From positions 1 through 64,000 of the forward strand of contig NZ_JBCAUS010000007.1 of NCBI RefSeq assembly GCF_038432375.1: a stretch of 64,000 bases of DNA. Direction: 5' to 3'. Below the pieces are notes generated by a model. That model had not been told where the DNA came from. It saw nothing but the letters and a program-made list of their open reading frames with translations, and made no database searches. Positions 1 to 7,769 of this stretch are shown here, in pieces. The position numbers and the translations under genes were made by a program. Position 1 is the first letter of the stretch. Every line of letters begins with the position of its first letter. This DNA comes from Methanococcoides sp. LMO-2. GTDB taxonomy: Archaea; Halobacteriota; Methanosarcinia; Methanosarcinales; Methanosarcinaceae.

Positions 1-98
1 CCAAAATCTTTTTTTGTGGCTGCATAATCAATCATATACACTTCATTTGAATGCAGTGAATTTGAAGAAATCATGCCTATTGTTGTTGCTTTTTTGTC

Positions 99-141
99 GC
101 TTCCCAAGCTTGGGACCCGGGTTCGAATCCCGGCAGTCGCA
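99..141 (+). pseudogene. 3' half of a tRNA-Gly(CCC), probable attachment-site remnant
   Basis: The stretch reads as an anticodon loop TTCCCAA (101-107, anticodon CCC), a T arm CCGGG-TTCGAAT-CCCGG (117-133) and a 3' acceptor strand CAGTCGC followed by A. The matching 5' acceptor GCGACTG and the D arm are absent upstream, and the 5' anticodon strand stops pairing after about two bases, so tRNA identity begins near base 99. Archaeal integrases commonly recombine into tRNA 3' halves and leave such a duplicate at the far end of the inserted element. I infer that an element, or its scar, lies to the left of the window with the intact tRNA beyond it. Confidence 0.7.
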
Positions 142-241
142 TGGGTTTCTGATAGTGATTTTTGCAGAGATTTGAGCTGTTACTTCAGCCAAAATGAGAC
201 AAGTCGAAAATAAATTGAATAAATGATAATTTTGAAATTTA

Positions 242-394
242 ATGATATTGAAAACTAAAAGACATATCAACCCAAACAGTCTTCAAAAGTCGATCGGCCT
301 GAGATCAAATCTCTCCCCTGCAAGATCGAATGGGCTGGAATCGATCATCAAAAGGATAAGAGAGATAGCTCAGGAAGAAGCCAACATCGGATAA
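242..394 (+). other. Possible 50-residue ORF, unsupported
   Basis: An ATG-initiated frame of 50 codons ends in TAA just before the promoter of the next gene. Its second half is rich in Ile, Arg and Glu and could be a short helix. It has no clear ribosome binding site and I recognise no family. It may be a chance frame or the C-terminal end of a decayed gene. The rest of 142-425 is A/T-rich and shows nothing else. Confidence 0.2.
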
Positions 395-402
395 ATTTAT
401 AC
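393..402 (+). promoter_or_regulatory. TATA box for the membrane protein gene at 426
   Basis: AAATTTATAC is centred about 28 bases before the ATG at 426. That is the usual archaeal TATA-to-start-site distance, so the transcript is probably leaderless; no Shine-Dalgarno sequence is present. Confidence 0.4.
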
Positions 403-425
403 TCATACGCATCATATCTACTAAC

Positions 426-1010
426 ATGCCATATCCGATTGCGCACGTAATGTTCTTCGTGTTCTGCATCTGTGCAGTAGCAGTTTATACTACTGTTGCA
501 GGACTCCTTCGAAGGACTATCACAACTGAACAGACCCCGCGTCTCCTGTTGCTATTATTAATAGGTAGTTTTTTTGCGCTTTATCCGGACATCACTGCCC
601 CATATAATTATCTGGTACACGGCACTCTGGAACACACCACCGTAGGACTAGTTCCGACGCATTCACTGCTGTTTAGCTTCTCTGCACTCCTGTTTGGAGT
701 ACTTATTGGATATGCGATATATAGGGAATTTGCCAGAGCATTGTATGTGGGACTTTTCGCCGAGTCTGCATCCCTTTCACACCTGTTGCTTGATGACCTT
801 GCCGGAGCAAGGATATATTATTTCTATCCGATATCAGATATAGCGTTTAGTGTCTTCTCACGTGTGGATGTAGAATTGGCATGTATGAATCGTATCTATT
901 ATATGCTCTCATCCTATGTGGTGGTTCTCTTCATCTCTTTTGTGATAATGCTTGCATTGTTTTCACTGAGTCACCTTGGTTTTGAGTTCAGATATCGGTC
1001 TGAGAAGTGA
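426..1010 (+). CDS. Integral membrane protein of the metal-dependent hydrolase (DUF457/YdjM-like) type
   Basis: The 194-residue protein has about five hydrophobic spans and polar residues where the DUF457/YdjM family carries its putative metal ligands: an N-terminal PYPIAH segment, YPDI near residue 54, PTHSLLF near 78 and SHLLLDDL near 118. Family members are membrane-bound and called metal-dependent hydrolases by sequence, but their substrate is not known. The gene stands alone with its own TATA box. I infer family membership from the spacing of His and Asp in hydrophobic surroundings. Confidence 0.6.
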   Translation: MPYPIAHVMFFVFCICAVAVYTTVAGLLRRTITTEQTPRLLLLLLIGSFFALYPDITAPYNYLVHGTLEHTTVGLVPTHSLLFSFSALLFGVLIGYAIYREFARALYVGLFAESASLSHLLLDDLAGARIYYFYPISDIAFSVFSRVDVELACMNRIYYMLSSYVVVLFISFVIMLALFSLSHLGFEFRYRSEK

Positions 1011-1087
1011 CCTTGTGCTGACTCATGGAACCCACATTTTTATTAAATGGTGACAAAATATTTCAATGTGGACGACATTGTAAATTT

Positions 1088-2350
1088 ATGACTCCAACAC
1101 AAACGATCCTTGCAATCCTTCTTCTAACAATCTCACTAACCTGCATCGGCTGCATCGAAAATACACAGGCAGACCCGGACACCACCATAAATGCACGCTC
1201 TGTTGAGGAATATGACCTTGCTGCTGCGAACAATGCCTTTGCCTTTGACCTGTACTCGGAATTACAGGACGGAAGCAATGAGAACCTGCTAATATCCCCT
1301 TACAGCATCTTCACTGCAATGGCGATCTGTTATGAAGGAGCTGAGGGAACAACGCACCAGCAAATGGCAGAGGTGCTCTATTATCCTCTTGACAAAAACG
1401 TCCTGAGAATTGCCGCTAAAGACTATATTGATACTGTAAACCGGAATTCCAATGACTACGAGCTGGAAACTGCGAACGCACTCTGGTTACGGGAAGATCA
1501 GCGACTTGTAGCTGACTACGAGAAGAACATCGAGGAATATTATAATGGAGATGTCGAGAAGCTTGATTTTGAAGGTAGGCCTGAAGAATCTGCAAGGGTG
1601 GTCAATGAGTGGGTCGAAGAGCAAACCAACAACAAGATAAAGGACCTCATCAACGGACACTCATTTGACGGGCACACCAAGCTTGTGGTCACGAATGCCA
1701 TTTATTTCAATGGTAAATGGAAAGAGGAATTCATGGAGCACAGGACGAGCGAAGAAACTTTCTATCTCTCAGGCGGCGAGGAGATCCAGACAGACATGAT
1801 GTATGCCATAAGGAAGTTCAGTTATGGTGAAACCCCGGAAACAAAGATACTGGAACTCCCCTACAAGGGGGATGACCTTTCAATGTACATTGTACTTCCG
1901 AATGATAACGACATTGAAGCTCTTGAGAATAATTTCAATTCCCATGACTATGAGAAGCTAAAAAGAGAAATGGAGGAGGAGCATGAAGTCAACATATGGT
2001 TGCCAAAATTCAAATTCCAGACTAAAAAAGAGCTATCAAGTCCACTTATAAGTATGGGATTAACTGATGCATTCACTAAATTCGGCCTTTCCGGAATAAC
2101 TGAAGAAACGGACCTGACAATCTCAGAAGTGATCCATCAGGCATCTATCGACGTGCAGGAGAAAGGAACAGAAGCCGCTGCTGCAACAGCAGTTGAAGCA
2201 GTCGACTGCGCCATGGTCGATGAGCCTATCATAAAAGAGTTCAGGGCAGACCACCCCTTCATGTTCTTCATCGAAGACAAAAGGACCGGGTGCATCCTCT
2301 TCATGGGGAAGGTTGAACATCCGGAGTACGATGAGATTACAGCAAAATGA
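1088..2350 (+). CDS. Serpin (protease inhibitor family I4), probable secreted lipoprotein
   Basis: The 420-residue protein from ATG 1088 opens with a hydrophobic signal segment (residues 7-19) and a lipobox-like CIGC, so Cys22 may carry a lipid anchor on the cell surface. An ATG at 1025 is in frame but would bury this signal, and a TATA-like TTTTTATTAAAT near 1036 lies downstream of it. The serpin fold is clear: an N-terminal NNAFAFDLY-like helix, the VTNAIYFNGKW strand and C-terminal DHPFMFFI. The reactive-loop hinge EKGTEAAAATA (2159-2191) has the small residues typical of inhibitory serpins. Counting from P17 Glu places P1-P1' at Cys-Ala (2207-2212). Archaeal serpins are sporadic; the target protease is unknown. 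Confidence 0.93.
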   Translation: MTPTQTILAILLLTISLTCIGCIENTQADPDTTINARSVEEYDLAAANNAFAFDLYSELQDGSNENLLISPYSIFTAMAICYEGAEGTTHQQMAEVLYYPLDKNVLRIAAKDYIDTVNRNSNDYELETANALWLREDQRLVADYEKNIEEYYNGDVEKLDFEGRPEESARVVNEWVEEQTNNKIKDLINGHSFDGHTKLVVTNAIYFNGKWKEEFMEHRTSEETFYLSGGEEIQTDMMYAIRKFSYGETPETKILELPYKGDDLSMYIVLPNDNDIEALENNFNSHDYEKLKREMEEEHEVNIWLPKFKFQTKKELSSPLISMGLTDAFTKFGLSGITEETDLTISEVIHQASIDVQEKGTEAAAATAVEAVDCAMVDEPIIKEFRADHPFMFFIEDKRTGCILFMGKVEHPEYDEITAK

Positions 2351-2402
2351 GATCCAAATGATCTTTAAAAGCAAGTGGAAGGATGAACAGTCCGCATGAC
2401 TG

Positions 2403-2894
2403 TCATTCCACTTCGGCTTCCGTTTCTTTTTTCTTCCCATTCATAAATTCCGGCACTATATCATGCATCTCCTCAGGAGAATACCTGATAGCAAGGACAC
2501 GCACAATTCCCAGCACCAGTATAAGTGCTGAAAGTGCAAGGATGAACTCTGAATCAAACTCCTTTGCATACATGCCCACGGCGATCTCGCGCATGACTAT
2601 CAAGATGGTGGCATCAGTAACGTATGTCAGTTTGATGCGCTCATGCTCATGGTAATCCACAAATATGTTGAAAAGGTCGATCAGTATGAAAATTGTAAGG
2701 ACACTGGAGACCATGTGATTAAATCCGAGATCCAGGGATGTGAAGGCCGTGAATCTCAATTCCAGCAAGGTAATTCCCATCCCGACGACCAGCGTAAGGA
2801 GAAGGATGTACAATACGACCGTGGTTATTGAATCGATGATCTTTCTGAATATCTTAGTGTTGTCTATCATGTTGTTACCTGAAGGAGGAGTCAT
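2403..2894 (-). CDS. PsiE-like four-helix membrane protein
   Basis: From ATG 2894 the protein has 163 residues, with four hydrophobic helices and the segment YHEHERIKLTYVTDATILI, which matches the PsiE (phosphate-starvation-inducible E) family. The function of PsiE is unknown even in bacteria. A TTG two codons upstream and an ATG at 2870 are alternative starts; 2894 fits a TATA-like CATATACC near 2935. It is convergent with the serpin gene, about 50 bases apart. The C-terminus is charged and rich in Glu and Lys. Confidence 0.7.
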   Translation of the reverse strand: MTPPSGNNMIDNTKIFRKIIDSITTVVLYILLLTLVVGMGITLLELRFTAFTSLDLGFNHMVSSVLTIFILIDLFNIFVDYHEHERIKLTYVTDATILIVMREIAVGMYAKEFDSEFILALSALILVLGIVRVLAIRYSPEEMHDIVPEFMNGKKKETEAEVE

Positions 2895-3002
2895 GGACAA
2901 TGACCCTCAGGCGTTGAATAGACAGATAGGTATATGGATTTTATCTGGATAGAATATAGATACGAACATAAAGTAAATAGAATAAATAGAAAAAGTAGGA
3001 AC

Positions 3003-3041
3003 AAAAAACTGATCATCCTTTTCCGAAAAGTTCCCTGATCA
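3003..3041 (-). terminator. Hairpin plus T-run after the GNAT gene
   Basis: On the minus strand, TGATCA arms (3036-3041 and 3010-3015) flank inner complementary CTTTTC and GAAAAG segments, followed by a run of six T. It sits directly after the acetyltransferase stop codon. Confidence 0.4.
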
Positions 3042-3048
3042 AAGGACC

Positions 3049-3564
3049 TCACACCTCATAGAACTCCTCAGGATACTCCACGACACCCCTTACATCATCC
3101 AATGAACCATCAACAAGCTCCATTGCCATGAACGCGTCGTCCGGCACATCCTCGAAAGGAGAACGGATACCCCAGTTTGATGCGGGCCTGAAACCAAAGC
3201 GAGGATAGTATTCCGGGTGACCCACAACCACAACCGACCTGTATCCGAGGTTCTCTGCCACTGTTAAACCTTCCTTTATTAGGGCACTTCCAATACCCTG
3301 CCTCTGGAAGTCAGGGAGAACTGCCATAGGAGCAAGTGAAAGAGTATCGAATTCCTTCCCGTCATCAACGATCCTCACTGGGAAGAACAGAATGTGACCC
3401 ACTATCCTGCCATCGACCTCTGCGACAAGTGAAAGTTCGGGAACAAAATCGGCATGCATCCTTAAGTTCACAACAAGCCGCCCCTCATTTTCCTGCCCAA
3501 ATGCGTGATCGTTCACCTCTGTGATCGCGAGATAATCGTTGTCCTCTTCTTTCCTTACAAGCAT
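3049..3564 (-). CDS. GNAT-family N-acetyltransferase
   Basis: The 171-residue protein has the GNAT acetyl-CoA-binding motif A (LPDFQRQGIGSALI), a preceding SLAPMAV strand and a C-terminal VVVGHPEYYPRFGF segment as in YhbS-like acetyltransferases. These enzymes move an acetyl group from acetyl-CoA to an amine; the substrate cannot be read from sequence. ATG 3564 is preferred over an upstream in-frame TTG because GGGAT precedes it at good spacing. It lies just downstream of the IMPACT-family gene on the same strand and may be co-transcribed. Confidence 0.85.
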   Translation of the reverse strand: MLVRKEEDNDYLAITEVNDHAFGQENEGRLVVNLRMHADFVPELSLVAEVDGRIVGHILFFPVRIVDDGKEFDTLSLAPMAVLPDFQRQGIGSALIKEGLTVAENLGYRSVVVVGHPEYYPRFGFRPASNWGIRSPFEDVPDDAFMAMELVDGSLDDVRGVVEYPEEFYEV

Positions 3565-3624
3565 ATCTGATCCCAAAAAAAAGATAGAGTGCCTGAAATA
3601 AATATTTTGCCGGACATACCGGGA

Positions 3625-4227
3625 TCAATTGTCAGTAAAGGATACAGTAGCCCTGTTCCTTGTCAGGTCTGCGATGCGTGAGATGAGATCATCCTCTGTC
3701 CCTTTTCTCACTTCCACAGACAGCTCCACGATATCGGAGTAGTTCTCATCCAGCACGGCCCCACATTCTTCCACCAGCTTCTTCACAGGCTGCATGTCGG
3801 AATAGCTGACCTTCAGTTCCAGGGTCACCGTTTCATGCACCTCAATTATCCCTGCCCCCTCAATGGCTGCAACCGCCGCCTCACGATAGGCCCTGGAAAG
3901 GCCTCCGAAACCCAGTTTGATCCCACCGAAATAGCGGGTCACCACCACCGCCACGTTGGTAAGCTCCTTAAGCTCCAGCACCTTGAACACCGGTTTTCCG
4001 GAGCTACCTGCAGGCTCGCCGTCATCATCATACTTTGCCACGAGGGTGCTGCCGTTCTTGATAAGGTAGGCAGAGACGTTGTGATTGGCATCGCTGTATC
4101 GCTCCTTTACGGAATTTACAAAGGCCTTTGCATCCTCTTCGTTCCTTATGGGAATGGCATGGCCTATGAAGACAGAGTTCTTTAACTCCTTTTCAGCAAC
4201 ACCATCAGATCTGACCGTTCGATACAA
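3625..4227 (-). CDS. IMPACT/YigZ family protein (UPF0029)
   Basis: The 200-residue protein has the full IMPACT core: HNVSAYLI, the signature DDDGEPAGSSGKPV and VVVTRYFGGIKLGFGGL. A smaller C-terminal alpha/beta domain (about 135-200) matches the DUF1949 region of bacterial YigZ. Relatives are tied to translation control and possible RNA or nucleotide binding, without a settled enzymatic role. The start is a TTG at 4227, supported by GGTGATC four bases upstream; no ATG is available nearby. Confidence 0.88.
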   Translation of the reverse strand: MYRTVRSDGVAEKELKNSVFIGHAIPIRNEEDAKAFVNSVKERYSDANHNVSAYLIKNGSTLVAKYDDDGEPAGSSGKPVFKVLELKELTNVAVVVTRYFGGIKLGFGGLSRAYREAAVAAIEGAGIIEVHETVTLELKVSYSDMQPVKKLVEECGAVLDENYSDIVELSVEVRKGTEDDLISRIADLTRNRATVSFTDN

Positions 4228-4357
4228 GGGATCACCTGTACAACAAAGTGAATATTAATAAGAGGTAAACATCTATCATTAAACCTGTAGAAGAGATCAG
4301 ATGCAATACCGTGCAACCTCAAGAGATAGCTGATATTACATAAAATAGAGGGATAAG

Positions 4358-5491
4358 ATGTTATACCGTAAATTTGGAAGAACCGGAGAGGATGTTTCAA
4401 TACTTGGTTTCGGGTGTATGAGATTACCTGTGATCGATGGAAAAGAGGACAGGATCGATGAGGAGCAGGCAACCCGGATGATAGAATACGCCATCGAAAA
4501 GGGCGTGAACTATTTTGACACCGCTTACCCCTACCACGAAGGAAAAAGCGAACCTTTCGTGGGAAAGGTCCTGAGCAATGGTTACCGTGAGAAGGTATTC
4601 CTGGCTACAAAATTGCCCCTCTGGCTTGTGGAAAAGAGAGAAGATATGGACCGCTTCCTTGACGAACAGCTCCGCAGGCTGCAGACAGACTATTTCGATT
4701 TTTACCTCATGCACGGCTTCACAAGAGGTCACTGGGAAAAGATGAAGGAACTGGGAATGTTCGACTTTATTGAAAGTGCACTATCTTCAGGTAAGATAAA
4801 GTACATCGGGTTCTCCTTCCACGACGACATCTCTGTGTTCAAAGAGATCGTGGACGGTTATGACTGGGACTTCTGCATGATACAGTACAACTTCATGGAT
4901 GAGAACTACCAGGCAGGAAAGGAAGGCCTTCTGTATGCTGCTGAGAAGGGACTTGGTGTTGCCATCATGGAACCACTACGCGGAGGCAGTCTTGTACAGG
5001 TCCCTGATGATGTGCAGCGGATATGGGACAGTGCGGATGTTAAACGCACACCTGCAAACTGGTGCCTGCAATATCTCTGGGACCAGCCGCAGGTCAGCAT
5101 TGTCCTGAGCGGAGTGAGCAATTTCGAACAGCTAGAACAGAACATTGCCTATGCAGAAGAAGGGATTGCAGGCGGGCTTTCAGAGAAAGAGCACGACCTA
5201 ATATGTAAGGTCCGTGAAGTGTATCTTGAAAAGACCGAGGTCAACTGTACCAACTGCAAATACTGCCTGCCCTGCCCATCTGGCGTTAACATACCTGCTG
5301 CATTCACCTACCTCAACAGTGCCTCTATTTACGGCAACCTTGAAAAGGCACGCCACCACTACGAGATGTTCGTACCACCTGAGGAGCGGGCATCAAGATG
5401 TATTGAATGCGGATTGTGCGAAGAGAAATGCCCACAGCATATTTCCATACAGGAAATGCTGAAACACGCATCAAAAGTTCTTGAGAACTGA
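4358..5491 (+). CDS. Aldo/keto reductase with C-terminal [4Fe-4S] ferredoxin domain
   Basis: The N-terminal 280 residues form an aldo/keto reductase barrel: GFGCMRLP start, catalytic Asp and Tyr in YFDTAYPYHEG, Lys in FLATKLP and His in FYLMHGF. The C-terminal 90 residues carry two Cys clusters, CTNCKYCLPC and CIECGLCEEKCP, for one or two Fe-S clusters. This fused form is common in methanogens and anaerobic bacteria; substrate and electron partner are unknown. The Fe-S part suggests exchange with ferredoxin rather than simple NADPH chemistry. It is divergent from the IMPACT-family gene, with a 130-base promoter region between them. Confidence 0.92.
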   Translation: MLYRKFGRTGEDVSILGFGCMRLPVIDGKEDRIDEEQATRMIEYAIEKGVNYFDTAYPYHEGKSEPFVGKVLSNGYREKVFLATKLPLWLVEKREDMDRFLDEQLRRLQTDYFDFYLMHGFTRGHWEKMKELGMFDFIESALSSGKIKYIGFSFHDDISVFKEIVDGYDWDFCMIQYNFMDENYQAGKEGLLYAAEKGLGVAIMEPLRGGSLVQVPDDVQRIWDSADVKRTPANWCLQYLWDQPQVSIVLSGVSNFEQLEQNIAYAEEGIAGGLSEKEHDLICKVREVYLEKTEVNCTNCKYCLPCPSGVNIPAAFTYLNSASIYGNLEKARHHYEMFVPPEERASRCIECGLCEEKCPQHISIQEMLKHASKVLEN

Positions 5492-5516
5492 AGAAATAGA
5501 TACATACTTAAAAAAA

Positions 5517-5531
5517 TTCATATATAATTAA
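5517..5531 (+). promoter_or_regulatory. TATA box for the first histidine kinase
   Basis: TTCATATATAATTAA lies about 55 bases before the ATG at 5581, in an A/T-rich gap after the aldo/keto reductase. Confidence 0.4.
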
Positions 5532-5580
5532 GTAATCATAATAATGAGTATAATATTTCTTCTTTGGAAGGCAGCCCCAA

Positions 5581-7578
5581 ATGACAGGTCAAGTAGAGAG
5601 TGTCACGATGCATAATGCATTGGACGTGGAAGAGAACAGATGCAGCTTCCTCATAGAGAACATAAGCGACATATTCTATATTTTGAACTCTGACGGCGTG
5701 ATAGATTACATCAGTCCCCAGATAAGCAAATTTGGGCTGGATTCCCAAAAGATGCATCAAACCCATTTTCTCAAATACATCAATTCATCAGATCGTGAGA
5801 TACTTGCATCCGGATTCCGGAAGATGATGACTGACAGGACTCCTTTTGACACACTTCTAAGGGTCCTTGACCAAGATGGCGAAGAGCACTGGATCGAGAA
5901 CCATGCTGAGTTCCAGAAAGCTGCTAACGGGAAGAACTCCAGGATCATCGGCATAATGAAGGATGTCACCGAACAGATCTCAATGGAAAAGGAACTCCAG
6001 AAGCTCCGTGACAACTCCAATGAAGAACTGGAGGGTTGGAATGCAGAGCTGATAAGTTCCAATGAAGAGCTCAAAAAAGAGAATGAGGAACTCAAAAAAT
6101 CAGGAGAAAGAGTTACCGGGCTCAGCCAGTTCCAGCAAACCGTCATTGAGAACGCTGACATATGGCTTGATGTCCTTAACAAGGACGTTGAGGTAGTAAT
6201 ATGGAACAACGCCGCAGAAAGGATAAGTGGTTATTCAAGGGACGAAGTCGTCGGAAGTACCCGAATCTGGGAAAAACTTTACCCTGATGAAGAATATCGC
6301 GAAGAGGTATTCTCGACAATAGCCAGGATAATCGAGGAAGGACTGGAAGTCTCCGACCTGGAAACCATCATCACCAGAAAGGATGGCGAAGAACGTGTAG
6401 TCTCATGGAACTATAAAAAACTCCTGAACACAAAAGGAGAGAATATAGGAACCATCGGCATAGGAAATGATATTACCAAAAGGAAAGAAGCGGAAGAGAT
6501 GCAGATAAAGCATGTCCACTTCCTGCAGGAGCTCATTGATGCGATCCCTGCGCCTATATGTTACAAAGACAAGGAAGGGGCATATTTGGGATGCAACATG
6601 GCGTTTGAGAACTTTTCAGGTGTCAGAAAAGAGGATATGATCGGAAAGCTGGCATCCGAGCTACATGTAGATGAACTGATAGGGGAACCGGATCATACAG
6701 ATATGGAACTCATCGAAACCGGGGGAACAAGGACCTACGAAAAAGAAGTTACCTATGCCAGCGACCAGAAAAAACACAATATTCTTGTAAACAAATCTGT
6801 TTTCACTGACATAAAAGGGAATGTCCTGGGAGTTATAAGCGTTCTTCTTGACATCACCGAACGTGTCAGGTCAGAGATGATCCTGAAAGATTATGCTGAA
6901 CAACTTGAACATTCCAACGAACTTAAAGATATCTTCACCGACATCATGCGCCATGATCTCCTGAACCATGCGAACGTTGTCAACGGGTTTGCCTACATGC
7001 TGCTGGAAATGGAAAAGGATGAGAAGAAGATAAGTAAACTGGAGAACATCGAGACGAGTAACCGTAAGCTTATGGAACTTATCGAGTCTGCGGCCTCTTT
7101 TGCAAAGTTCGAGACCATCGAAGACATCAAATTCGAATCCATCGAACTTTCAGGTATGTTAAAAGATGTCTCTAAAAATTTCCATTATCAAGCCAGCCAA
7201 AAGAAAGTTGTTATCGAATATCCGGAACAGGGAACATATAATGCACTGGCAAATCCCATGATAGAAGAGGTCTTTGCAAACCTCATATCAAATGCCATAA
7301 AATATGGCCCGGATAACTCAAGGGTTATTGTGAATATCCTTGATAAAGACCAGGAATGGAAGGTCACCGTCACCGATTTCGGAGAAGGTATCCCGGATGA
7401 TGAGAAATCACTGGTCTTTGACCGTTTCAAGCGGCTGGAAAAAGGCAGTGTCAAAGGAACGGGGCTGGGACTTGCTATTGTCAAAAGGATCGTCGACCTG
7501 CACGGAGGATCTCTCAGTGTGGAGGATAATTCCGAAAGCAATGGAACCGTATTCGGGGTAACTTTAAGGAAAGCCTGA
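5581..7578 (+). CDS. Multi-PAS sensor histidine kinase
   Basis: The 665-residue protein has no transmembrane segment, so it is a soluble sensor. Domains in order: PAS (about 20-140), a Glu/Lys-rich coiled coil (140-185), PAS (190-305), PAS (315-430), a dimerisation domain with H-box MRHDLLNH (near 458), and a HATPase domain with N-box LISNAIKYGPDN, G1 DFGEGIP and G2 GTGLGLAIV. The H-box form is typical of methanogen kinases. No response regulator is adjacent. The gene 190 bases downstream is a close paralogue, so this pair arose by tandem duplication. Ligands of the PAS domains are not evident. Confidence 0.93.
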   Translation: MTGQVESVTMHNALDVEENRCSFLIENISDIFYILNSDGVIDYISPQISKFGLDSQKMHQTHFLKYINSSDREILASGFRKMMTDRTPFDTLLRVLDQDGEEHWIENHAEFQKAANGKNSRIIGIMKDVTEQISMEKELQKLRDNSNEELEGWNAELISSNEELKKENEELKKSGERVTGLSQFQQTVIENADIWLDVLNKDVEVVIWNNAAERISGYSRDEVVGSTRIWEKLYPDEEYREEVFSTIARIIEEGLEVSDLETIITRKDGEERVVSWNYKKLLNTKGENIGTIGIGNDITKRKEAEEMQIKHVHFLQELIDAIPAPICYKDKEGAYLGCNMAFENFSGVRKEDMIGKLASELHVDELIGEPDHTDMELIETGGTRTYEKEVTYASDQKKHNILVNKSVFTDIKGNVLGVISVLLDITERVRSEMILKDYAEQLEHSNELKDIFTDIMRHDLLNHANVVNGFAYMLLEMEKDEKKISKLENIETSNRKLMELIESAASFAKFETIEDIKFESIELSGMLKDVSKNFHYQASQKKVVIEYPEQGTYNALANPMIEEVFANLISNAIKYGPDNSRVIVNILDKDQEWKVTVTDFGEGIPDDEKSLVFDRFKRLEKGSVKGTGLGLAIVKRIVDLHGGSLSVEDNSESNGTVFGVTLRKA

Positions 7579-7769
7579 GATCTTTTTCTAGCTTAAAGGT
7601 TCAAAAAAGCTTCATGGTTGCAGGGCTTTGAAAGGGCACATCTTTAAAACTTAATTTTATCTGCATATTTGACGCTACATTTCAAAGATTTTTTTCAATA
7701 TGTTGTATCTATTTATATATTATTTTTTACTATGAAGCTCCCGGGAACAATTATAGTTATATACATGAC
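7579..7769. other. Intergenic region between the two kinases
   Basis: T-rich stretches just after 7579 could end transcription of the first kinase. ATTTATATATTA near 7711 is a good TATA box, placing a start site near 7740, some 30 bases before ATG 7770. I see no further gene. Confidence 0.4.

Noticed and set aside
242-394. 50-codon frame as a definite gene
   Set aside because: It has no ribosome site, clear promoter or family; kept only as a low-confidence entry.
1025-1087. Upstream start for the serpin
   Set aside because: It would place a charged 21-residue extension before the signal segment and overlaps the probable TATA box.
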